Part shown: piece by piece, positions 1-4,685 of the stretch | Numbering within the stretch: position 1 is the stretch's first letter | How the letters are laid out: every line of letters starts with the position of its first letter | Assembly (NCBI GenBank): GCA_027311185.1 | Contig: DAICZK010000090.1 | Span: 266 to 6,006, forward strand | Length of the DNA stretch: 5,741 nucleotides | From: Sulfuriferula sp. | GTDB taxonomy: Bacteria > Pseudomonadota > Gammaproteobacteria > Burkholderiales > Sulfuriferulaceae | Reading direction: 5' to 3' | The notes under the pieces: generated by a model | What the model was told of the DNA's origin: nothing | The model's database searches: none | What the model saw: the letters and a program-made list of their open reading frames with translations, nothing else | Translations under genes and position numbers: made by a program

Positions 1-265
1 ATTGCCCGCCGTCGCCCAGCAGATGCTCGAAACGCGGCGTATCCTGCGGTGTGGAGATAATCAGGATATCGCGTATGCCCGCCAGCATTAGCGTGGTGAG
101 CGGATAGTAAATCATCGGTTTGTCATAAACCGGCAATAGTTGCTTGGAGACTGACTGCGTCAGCGGATAGAGTCGGGTGCCGGACCCGCCTGCGAGGATA
201 ATGCCCATGCGCGGGTCGCGGGTGTCGCGCGTAGTGTTCGATGCAGCAGGATGGGTTTGAGTCAT
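1..265 (-). CDS. rfbA: Glucose-1-phosphate thymidylyltransferase (RfbA/RmlA), N-terminal part, cut by the window edge
   Basis: This enzyme joins glucose-1-phosphate and dTTP to give dTDP-glucose and pyrophosphate, the first step of dTDP-L-rhamnose synthesis for surface polysaccharide, in the cytoplasm. Eighty-eight codons are visible. They carry the nucleotidyltransferase signature [14 protein letters not shown] (residues 21-34), then [17 protein letters not shown] and a conserved stretch ending [10 protein letters not shown]. These are near-identical, from memory, to E. coli RmlA. The start is uncertain. The ATG at 265 adds about 19 residues rich in Thr, Arg and Asp before the conserved core, and neither it nor the internal ATG at 208 (MGIILAGG) has a clear Shine-Dalgarno sequence. 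The family usually has 4-6 residues before GIILAGG, so the true start may be either. It lies 83 bases downstream of rfbB on the same strand, so the two are probably co-transcribed. The C-terminal two thirds are outside the window. Confidence 0.95.
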   Translation of the reverse strand, partial: MTQTHPAASNTTRDTRDPRMGIILAGGSGTRLYPLTQSVSKQLLPVYDKPMIYYPLTTLMLAGIRDILIISTPQDTPRFEHLLGDGGQ

Positions 266-304
266 GGACAGGCGATTTTTGTAATAGATGGGAGGAGTGT
301 GCTG

Positions 305-326
305 ACCGGCGGCTTGCGCCGCTGGT
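305..326 (-). other. GC-rich hairpin between rfbB and rfbA
   Basis: On the minus strand, ACCAGCGGC and GCCGCCGGT can pair around a GCAA tetraloop, giving eight pairs and one A-C mismatch. GCAA is a GNRA-type loop, which is typically stable. No T run follows, so this is not an intrinsic terminator. It could protect or separate the rfbB and rfbA segments of a shared mRNA; that role is inference. Confidence 0.5.
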
Positions 327-348
327 GCTGTTTATTATTTAAGCTTAT

Positions 349-1404
349 TTAACCATATTGTTTTTTTATCCAGTGCAAATACTCGCCGTTGGCGATATTG
401 GCTACCCAGTCCTGATTGGCCAAATACCACTCCACCGTTTTGCGCATGCCGGTTTCGAAGGTTTCTAGCGGGTGCCAGCCTAGTTCGCGCTTGATTTTGC
501 TCGCGTCGATCGCATAGCGACGGTCATGTCCGGCGCGATCCCTGATGTACTGGATCAGTTCGGCGTGCGGCACGATAGGCGAGGAAGGGTGGATATGGTC
601 CAGTATCGTGCAGATGGTCTGGACCACATCGATATTGGTGCGTTCGTTGTTGGCGCCGATGTTGTAGATCTCGCCTACATTGCCGTGGGCGAGTACTGCG
701 CGGATGGCGCTGCAGTGGTCGTTGACATAGAGCCAGTCACGTATGTTCAGGCCATCGCCGTAGATGGGCAGGGTTTTCGCCGCGATGGCGTTGAGGATGG
801 TGAGCGGAACGAGTTTTTCGGGAAACTGGAAAGGGCCGTAGTTATTGGAGCAGTTGGTAGTCAGCGTCGGCAGGCCATAGGTGTGATGGTAGGCGCGCAC
901 CAGATGGTCGGAAGCGGCCTTGGATGCAGAATATGGACTGTTGGGCGCATAGGGGCTGGTTTCGGTGAAAGGCGCGTCGTCGCTGCCCAGTGAGCCGTAT
1001 ACCTCGTCGGTGGAGACATGCAGGAAGCGGAATTCGGCCTTGCCTTCCGGGCTCAATACGTTCCAGTGGCGGCGTACTGCTTCGAGCAGGTGAAAGGTGC
1101 CGACCACGTTGGTCTGGATAAAATCTTCAGGGCCGTGAATAGAACGGTCTACGTGGCTTTCGGCGGCGAAGTTGATGACTGCACGGGGCTGGTAATCCTG
1201 CAATAGCCGGATGACCAGGGTTTCGTCACCAATATCGCCGTGTACAAAGGTATGGTGCGGATTGTTTTCGATCTCGACCAGATTCTGCAGGTTGCCGGCG
1301 TAAGTCAGTTTGTCGAGATTGATGATGGCTTCGTTGTGTTGTTTTACCCACTCCAGTACGAAATTCGTCCCGATAAATCCTGCGCCGCCTGTCACTAGAA
1401 TCAT
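349..1404 (-). CDS. rfbB: dTDP-glucose 4,6-dehydratase (RfbB/RmlB)
   Basis: This NAD-dependent enzyme converts dTDP-glucose to dTDP-4-keto-6-deoxyglucose, the second step of dTDP-L-rhamnose synthesis. It is an extended short-chain dehydrogenase. The Rossmann motif TGGAGFIG is at residues 5-12, with Asp31 in LDKLTYAG for the NAD ribose. The catalytic STDEVYG gives Thr132, Asp133 and Glu134, and the Y-x3-K pair is Tyr158/Lys162 (YSASK). NCSNNYGPFQFPEKL at 184-198 is a family substrate-site segment. The length of 351 residues fits the usual ~355. The ATG at 1404 is chosen because it puts MILVTGGAGFIG at the N-terminus, as in homologues, and has AAAGAGA six bases upstream. The frame is open to an ATG at 1497, but those 31 extra residues do not match the family. 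The product is the substrate for RfbC, which is not in this window. It follows clpA after 174 bases and may have its own promoter. Confidence 0.97.
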   Translation of the reverse strand: MILVTGGAGFIGTNFVLEWVKQHNEAIINLDKLTYAGNLQNLVEIENNPHHTFVHGDIGDETLVIRLLQDYQPRAVINFAAESHVDRSIHGPEDFIQTNVVGTFHLLEAVRRHWNVLSPEGKAEFRFLHVSTDEVYGSLGSDDAPFTETSPYAPNSPYSASKAASDHLVRAYHHTYGLPTLTTNCSNNYGPFQFPEKLVPLTILNAIAAKTLPIYGDGLNIRDWLYVNDHCSAIRAVLAHGNVGEIYNIGANNERTNIDVVQTICTILDHIHPSSPIVPHAELIQYIRDRAGHDRRYAIDASKIKRELGWHPLETFETGMRKTVEWYLANQDWVANIANGEYLHWIKKQYG

Positions 1405-1410
1405 ATGTCG

Positions 1411-1417
1411 TCTCTTT
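1411..1417 (-). promoter_or_regulatory. Ribosome binding site deciding the rfbB start
   Basis: The minus-strand sequence AAAGAGA lies six bases before the ATG at 1404. It supports this start over the upstream in-frame ATG at 1497. Confidence 0.6.
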
Positions 1418-1462
1418 GAATGAAGTAAAAAATAATTCAACGCGCTGTTTGCGAGTCCGTAT

Positions 1463-1495
1463 AAAAAATATCGCCGCCACAGGCTGCGAAGTGGC
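1463..1495 (-). terminator. Weak terminator-like hairpin downstream of clpA
   Basis: On the minus strand GCCAC (1491-1495) can pair with GTGGC (1476-1480) around a ten-base loop. A run of six T follows at 1463-1468, after a seven-base gap. The short stem and the gap make it a poor intrinsic terminator. If it works, it would partly insulate rfbB from clpA, but it would lie downstream of the possible rfbB promoter at 1544-1571 and so would attenuate that transcript too. Confidence 0.2.
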
Positions 1496-1543
1496 ATGCC
1501 CGGAGCTATGTCTTACTTGCAGCCGTGCCGACCGCGAGGCGCT

Positions 1544-1571
1544 AATATAGCATGACTCGCTCGGAGCACAA
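1544..1571 (-). promoter_or_regulatory. Possible sigma-70 promoter for rfbB
   Basis: On the minus strand, TTGTGC (1566-1571) and TATATT (1544-1549) are separated by 16 bases. The -10 is good (five of six) and the -35 is weak (three of six). Transcription would begin near 1537 and give an rfbB leader of about 130 bases. It lies just after the clpA stop, which would suit independent expression of the rhamnose genes. Confidence 0.3.
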
Positions 1572-1578
1572 CAGCTAG

Positions 1579-3834
1579 TTAGACAGCGACTGCTTCTTCG
1601 GTGAAGATCAGGCGCACGGCATCGTTGTCGTCGACGTCCACAGTCACTTCGCCGCCATTGGCCAGACGCCCGAAGAGCAGTTCGTCGGCCAGTGCGCGCC
1701 GGATCGTATCCTGAATCAGGCGCGCCATGGGCCGCGCGCCCATCAGCGGATCGAAGCCTTTTTTGCCGAGATAAGCCTTGAGTGCATCGGTGAAATGCGC
1801 TTCCACTTTCTTTTCGTGCAACTGGTCTTCAAGCTGCATGAGGAATTTGTCGACGACGCGCAGGATGATGTCGCGCGAGAGCGCCGAGAACGAAATGATG
1901 GAATCCAGGCGGTTACGGAACTCCGGTGTAAAGAAGCGTTTGATTTCAACCATCTCGTCACCGCTCTGGCTGGCGGTCGTAAAGCCGATATTGGTCTTGG
2001 AGAGCGATTCGGCGCCGGCGTTGGTCGTCATGATGATGATGACGTTGCGGAAGTCGGCCTTGCGCCCGTTATTGTCGGTCAGCGTGCCGTGATCCATGAC
2101 CTGCAGCAATACGTTGAACACATCGGGATGCGCTTTTTCAATTTCGTCGAGCAGCAGTACGGCATAAGGCGTTTTGGTAACCGCCTCGGTCAGAAGGCCG
2201 CCCTGATCAAACCCGACATATCCGGGCGGTGCGCCGATCAGGCGCGAGACGGCGTGGCGCTCCATGTATTCGGACATGTCGAAACGGATCAGTTCTATCC
2301 CGAGGGTATAGGCGAGCTGGCGCGCGACTTCGGTTTTGCCGACACCGGTCGGGCCGGAAAACAGGAACGCGCCTATAGGTTTTTGCGGGCTGCCTAATCC
2401 GCTGCGCGCCATTTTGATGGCTGCGGAGAGTGCGCCGATAGCGTTGTCCTGCCCGAATACAACCGATTTCAGATCGCGCTCGAGATTTTTGAGGATGCTG
2501 CTGTCGTTGCTGTTCACGTGCTTGGACGGAATGCGCGCAATTTTGGCGATGATCTCTTCGATTTCGCGTTTGGTGATGATCTTTTTCTGTTTCGATTTCG
2601 GCAGTATGCGCTGCGCAGCGCCAGCTTCGTCGATCACGTCTATCGCCTTGTCGGGCAGATGCCGGTCGTTGATATAGCGCGCCGACAGCTCGGCGGCGGT
2701 AGTCAGCGCCGAAGCGGTGTACTTGATGCCGTGATGCGCCTCGAAACGCGATTTGAGTCCGCGCAGTATCGCTATGGTCTCGTTGATGCTCGGTTCGTTG
2801 ACGTCGATTTTCTGGAACCGGCGCGACAGGGCGTGATCCTTTTCGAAAATGCCGCGGTACTCGGTGAATGTGGTCGCGCCTATGCACTTGAGCTGACCTG
2901 AGGACAGCGCGGGTTTGAGCAGGTTGGAGGCGTCCAGCGTACCGCCGGAGGCCGCGCCCGCACCAATCAGGGTATGAATTTCATCGATGAACAAAATCGC
3001 TTTGGGGTCGGCGTTGAGCTGCTTTAGCACCGCTTTGAGGCGTTGTTCAAAATCGCCGCGATATTTGGTTCCGGCGAGCAGCGCGCCCATATCGAGCGCG
3101 TAGATAGTGCTGCCTTCGAGTATGTCCGGCACCTCGCCTTCGACTATGCGGCGGGCCAGGCCTTCGGCAATGGCGGTTTTGCCTACTCCGGCTTCGCCGA
3201 CCAGCAGCGGATTGTTTTTGCGGCGCCGGCACAGCGTCTGGATGACGCGTTCCAGCTCGTTTTCGCGGCCGATCAGAGGGTCTATTTTGCCGGCAAGCGC
3301 CTGCGAATTGAGGTTGGACGTATAGTTTTCAAGCGCGCTCAGAGGCGCGGATTCGTCTGGCTGCTCGCTCGCCGGTTCGCTGCGCGCGGGCTCTCCGTGT
3401 GGTGTCTTGGTGGTGCCGTGCGAGAGGTAATTGACCACGTCCAGCCGCGACAGACCTTGCTGGGTAAGAAAGAAAACCGCATGAGAATCTTTTTCGCCGA
3501 AGATTGCGACGAGGACATTGGCGCCGGTTACTTCTTTTTTGCCCGAGGATTGCACGTGCAGGATGGCGCGCTGTATGACGCGCTGAAATCCCAGAGTTGG
3601 CTGGGTGTCGATATCTTCGGTGCCCGCGAGCATCGGCGTGTGCTTGCCGATAAACTCGCCCAGTTGCTGGCGCAGCAGTTCAATGCTGACCGCGCATGCC
3701 TGCAATACTTCGGCGGCCGAAGGGTTGTCGAGCATGGCGAACAGTAAATGTTCTACCGTAATAAATTCATGGCGCTTCTGTCTTGCGTCCATGAACGCCA
3801 AATGCAGACTGACTTCCAATTCTTGAGCAATCAT
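1579..3834 (-). CDS. clpA: ATP-dependent Clp protease ATP-binding subunit ClpA
   Basis: ClpA is a hexameric AAA+ unfoldase that threads substrates into the ClpP peptidase in the cytoplasm. The 751 residues match the family (E. coli about 758). Residues 1-140 are the Clp N-domain that docks ClpS, followed by a hydrophilic linker at about 141-168. The first AAA+ module has Walker A GEAGVGKT (213-220), pore loop KYRG (257-260), Walker B ILFIDE (280-285) and arginines at 338-339. The second has Walker A GPTGVGKT (494-501), pore loop GYVGFD (538-543), Walker B VLLLDE (559-564) and sensor-2 motif GARPMAR (699-705). The IGF tripeptide at 616-618 fits the ClpP-docking loop (IGL in E. coli ClpA). The ATG directly follows the clpS stop codon, and a perfect GGAGG lies eight bases upstream. 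All catalytic motifs appear intact. No clpP gene is visible in the window, which is normal, since clpP usually sits with clpX. Confidence 0.98.
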   Translation of the reverse strand: MIAQELEVSLHLAFMDARQKRHEFITVEHLLFAMLDNPSAAEVLQACAVSIELLRQQLGEFIGKHTPMLAGTEDIDTQPTLGFQRVIQRAILHVQSSGKKEVTGANVLVAIFGEKDSHAVFFLTQQGLSRLDVVNYLSHGTTKTPHGEPARSEPASEQPDESAPLSALENYTSNLNSQALAGKIDPLIGRENELERVIQTLCRRRKNNPLLVGEAGVGKTAIAEGLARRIVEGEVPDILEGSTIYALDMGALLAGTKYRGDFEQRLKAVLKQLNADPKAILFIDEIHTLIGAGAASGGTLDASNLLKPALSSGQLKCIGATTFTEYRGIFEKDHALSRRFQKIDVNEPSINETIAILRGLKSRFEAHHGIKYTASALTTAAELSARYINDRHLPDKAIDVIDEAGAAQRILPKSKQKKIITKREIEEIIAKIARIPSKHVNSNDSSILKNLERDLKSVVFGQDNAIGALSAAIKMARSGLGSPQKPIGAFLFSGPTGVGKTEVARQLAYTLGIELIRFDMSEYMERHAVSRLIGAPPGYVGFDQGGLLTEAVTKTPYAVLLLDEIEKAHPDVFNVLLQVMDHGTLTDNNGRKADFRNVIIIMTTNAGAESLSKTNIGFTTASQSGDEMVEIKRFFTPEFRNRLDSIISFSALSRDIILRVVDKFLMQLEDQLHEKKVEAHFTDALKAYLGKKGFDPLMGARPMARLIQDTIRRALADELLFGRLANGGEVTVDVDDNDAVRLIFTEEAVAV

Positions 3835-4143
3835 TTAGTTTTCCTCCATCACGCATTGCAGCGGATGTTGATGCTGGCGGGCAAATCCGGTGACTTGCGC
3901 GACCTTGGTCGCGGCAATGTCTGCGGGATACAAGCCGCAAACTCCCCGGCCTTCAGTATGAACTTTGAGCATGATTTGCGTCGCCTGTTCATGACTTTTG
4001 TTAAAAAAATGTTGTAATACATGGACCACGAAATCCATGGGCGTGTAGTCATCGTTGAGTAGCATCACCTTGTACATGGGTGGCTGTACGGGTTTGATTT
4101 TGCTCGGCGCGACGATCGTATCGTCGCGATGTCGGGTTGCCAT
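3835..4143 (-). CDS. clpS: ATP-dependent Clp protease adaptor ClpS
   Basis: ClpS binds the ClpA N-domain and delivers N-end-rule substrates (N-terminal Leu, Phe, Tyr or Trp) to ClpAP, while inhibiting other ClpA substrates. The 102 residues are close to the E. coli length of 106. A flexible N-terminal tail (1-20) precedes the core. The N-degron pocket residues are recognisable by alignment from memory: Asn30, Asp31 and Met36 in LNDDYTPM (E. coli Asn34, Asp35, Met40) and His62 in KVHTEGRG (E. coli His66). The C-terminal core ends with [10 protein letters not shown]. The start at 4143 has only a weak GGATGG-like binding site, but it gives the expected N-terminal length. The gene ends in TAA immediately before the clpA ATG, so translation of the two is probably coupled. 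Confidence 0.97.
   Translation of the reverse strand: MATRHRDDTIVAPSKIKPVQPPMYKVMLLNDDYTPMDFVVHVLQHFFNKSHEQATQIMLKVHTEGRGVCGLYPADIAATKVAQVTGFARQHQHPLQCVMEEN
3843..3847 (-). promoter_or_regulatory. clpA ribosome binding site inside the end of clpS
   Basis: On the minus strand GGAGG lies eight bases before the clpA ATG and is formed by the last clpS codons (Met-Glu-Glu-Asn-stop). Ribosomes finishing clpS are therefore placed to start clpA. Confidence 0.85.
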
Positions 4144-4163
4144 CTGGCGCCATCCATCAATTC

Positions 4164-4193
4164 GTTCATCAAGTGTTCATTTTGATCGTTCAC
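4164..4193. repeat. Three GTTCA-type direct repeats in the clpS promoter
   Basis: GTTCAT occurs at 4164-4169 and 4175-4180, and GTTCAC at 4188-4193, with start-to-start spacings of 11 and 13 bases, roughly one helical turn. The middle copy overlaps the predicted clpS -10. They could be a binding site for a regulator, or chance in an AT-rich region. Confidence 0.4.
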
Positions 4194-4206
4194 GCAAATT
4201 TTTCAA
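4179..4206 (-). promoter_or_regulatory. Likely sigma-70 promoter of clpS-clpA
   Basis: On the minus strand TTGAAA (4201-4206, five of six) and CAAAAT (4179-4184, four of six) are 16 bases apart. Transcription would begin near 4172, about 30 bases before the clpS ATG. The AT-rich block at 4216-4235 lies just upstream, where an UP element would sit. Confidence 0.5.
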
Positions 4207-4209
4207 GTC

Positions 4210-4235
4210 TTGTCGTATAAATAAATAAATATATT
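4210..4235 (+). promoter_or_regulatory. AT-rich block, possible csp promoter
   Basis: TATATT at 4230-4235 is a good -10 (five of six). The best -35-like element upstream, TTGTCG at 4210-4215, is only 14 bases away, shorter than the usual 16-18. A TAAA-type tetranucleotide run fills the spacer. If the -10 is right, transcription starts near 4242 and the csp leader is about 148 bases, similar to the long leaders of cspA-type genes. Confidence 0.3.
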
Positions 4236-4262
4236 CGTTTAACGCTTGCGCATTTCGTTCGA

Positions 4263-4268
4263 AAGGAG
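4263..4268 (+). promoter_or_regulatory. Strong Shine-Dalgarno sequence in the csp leader
   Basis: AAGGAG lies about 120 bases upstream of the csp ATG, too far to serve it. It is six and eight bases before two overlapping GTG codons (4275 and 4277), a spacing suited to translation of a leader ORF. It sits next to the small palindrome TTTCGTTCGAAA at 4253-4264. Confidence 0.5.
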
Positions 4269-4276
4269 TAAAAAGT

Positions 4277-4387
4277 GTGCTGGAGTTTGGTATCAAGGTT
4301 TTTGCAAGTCTGGTATTGCCGTTGTGCGATCTTGGTTCTCAAACAGCCCATGGCCATTTCGGCCTGTTTTTTTATCAAGGAATGTAG
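4277..4387 (+). CDS. Possible 36-residue leader peptide upstream of csp
   Basis: I do not recognise this peptide. A GTG at 4277 follows AAGGAG by eight bases. The frame runs 36 codons to a TAG at 4385-4387, two bases before the csp ATG. The csp binding site AAGGAA lies in its last codons, the same arrangement as at the clpS-clpA junction. The predicted peptide is hydrophobic at residues 4-16 ([13 protein letters not shown]), has one Cys (17), two His (25, 27) and ends FFYQGM. Its composition is more protein-like than that of the other two forward frames, which are also open here. A terminator-like hairpin with a T run falls within codons 22-33, so translation could influence folding and transcription into csp. 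It could equally be a chance ORF in a structured leader. A second GTG at 4275 in another frame would give a Cys- and Trp-rich 44-residue ORF. Confidence 0.35.
   Translation: MLEFGIKVFASLVLPLCDLGSQTAHGHFGLFFYQGM
4341..4373 (+). terminator. Terminator-like hairpin in the csp leader
   Basis: AAACAGCC (4341-4348) can pair with GGCCTGTTT (4361-4369) with one bulged C. Alternatively GGCC (4352-4355) pairs with GGCC (4361-4364), with AAACA and TGTTT flanking. Seven T follow at 4367-4373. The structure ends 16 bases before the csp ATG, in the csp direction, so it could act as an attenuator in the leader. The stem is of moderate strength. Confidence 0.45.
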
Positions 4388-4389
4388 CA

Positions 4390-4593
4390 ATGGCAACTGG
4401 CACAGTTAAATGGTTCAACGATTCCAAAGGTTTTGGTTTCATTACTCCCGATGACGGCAGCGAAGATCTTTTCGCACACTTCTCGGCAATCAACATGGGC
4501 GGCTTCAAAACCCTCAAAGAAGGTCAAAAAGTCAGCTTTGAAGTCTCTCAGGGACCTAAAGGCAAGCAGGCCTCGAATATTCAGCCTGCCTAA
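4390..4593 (+). CDS. cspA: CspA-family cold-shock protein
   Basis: This is a small single-strand RNA- and DNA-binding protein of the cold-shock domain family. Such proteins melt RNA secondary structure and can act as antiterminators in the cytoplasm. The 67 residues form one cold-shock domain. Trp8 and Phe9 are in the first strand, RNP1 is KGFGFI (13-18), and RNP2 is DLFAHF (26-31). The domain ends [10 protein letters not shown]. The start has AAGGAA seven bases upstream. The same frame is open back to a TTG at 4246, but that extension does not resemble the family. Which Csp paralogue this is, and whether it is cold-induced, cannot be told from the sequence; the symbol marks the family only. 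It is divergent from clpS, convergent with icd, and appears monocistronic apart from the possible leader ORF. Confidence 0.96.
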   Translation: MATGTVKWFNDSKGFGFITPDDGSEDLFAHFSAINMGGFKTLKEGQKVSFEVSQGPKGKQASNIQPA

Positions 4594-4609
4594 TTAGGAC
4601 GGCTGAATA
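4578..4609. repeat. 32-base imperfect palindrome across the csp stop codon
   Basis: TATTCAGCC (4578-4586) is inverted as GGCTGAATA (4601-4609). Between them CCTAATTAGG (4589-4598) is a perfect palindrome, so only two positions per arm mismatch. The csp TAA (4591-4593) sits near the centre. In RNA it would fold into a long hairpin just before the terminator. It has no T run of its own. Confidence 0.7.
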
Positions 4610-4613
4610 GAAG

Positions 4614-4650
4614 AAAAAGGCGCAGATTTTATTTAATCTGCGCCTTTTTT
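4614..4650. terminator. Strong intrinsic terminator, probably bidirectional, for csp and icd
   Basis: A perfect 15-bp stem pairs 4614-4628 with 4635-4649 around the six-base loop TTATTT. The core is GGCGCAGATT, flanked by five A on the left and six T on the right. It therefore reads as an intrinsic terminator on both strands: 20 bases after the csp stop on the plus strand and 25 bases after the icd stop on the minus strand. Confidence 0.93.
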
Positions 4651-4663
4651 GCGTTTGCGCAGC

Positions 4664-4685
4664 TTACATGCGCGTTACATGCGCG
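4664..4685. repeat. Exact 11-bp tandem duplication at the icd stop codon
   Basis: TTACATGCGCG occurs at 4664-4674 and again, directly adjacent, at 4675-4685. On the minus strand each copy ends ATGTAA. The upstream copy supplies the last icd codons and the stop, and the second lies in the 3' untranslated region, so the protein is unaffected. Confidence 0.8.

Noticed and set aside
526..993. 155-codon open frame on the plus strand inside rfbB
   Set aside because: It is a shadow of rfbB; the composition is typical of antisense translation and no motif is visible.
1405..1497. 31-residue extension of RfbB to an ATG at 1497
   Set aside because: The family begins directly with the Rossmann strand, and the ATG at 1404 has a binding site at the right distance.
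1795..2397. 200-codon open frame on the plus strand inside clpA
   Set aside because: It is a shadow of the clpA reading frame, with no family resemblance or binding site that I could see.
3043..3747. 234-codon open frame on the plus strand inside clpA
   Set aside because: It is antisense to a well-conserved clpA. It shows no recognisable domain and is explained by the base composition of the clpA codons.
4218..4231. TAAA-type tetranucleotide run as a phase-variable microsatellite
   Set aside because: There are only about three and a half units, too few to expect frequent slippage. It is more simply AT-rich promoter sequence.
4246..4389. N-terminal extension of the cold-shock protein in the csp frame
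   Set aside because: The 67-residue form starting at 4390 has a good ribosome binding site and matches the family exactly. The extension would begin at a TTG with no supporting binding site and does not resemble known Csp sequences.
4275..4409. 44-residue ORF starting at the GTG at 4275, overlapping the csp start
   Set aside because: It shares the AAGGAG site, but its product is rich in Cys (5) and Trp (3) and it runs 20 bases into csp out of frame. The GTG at 4277 gives a more protein-like product and a neat stop before csp.
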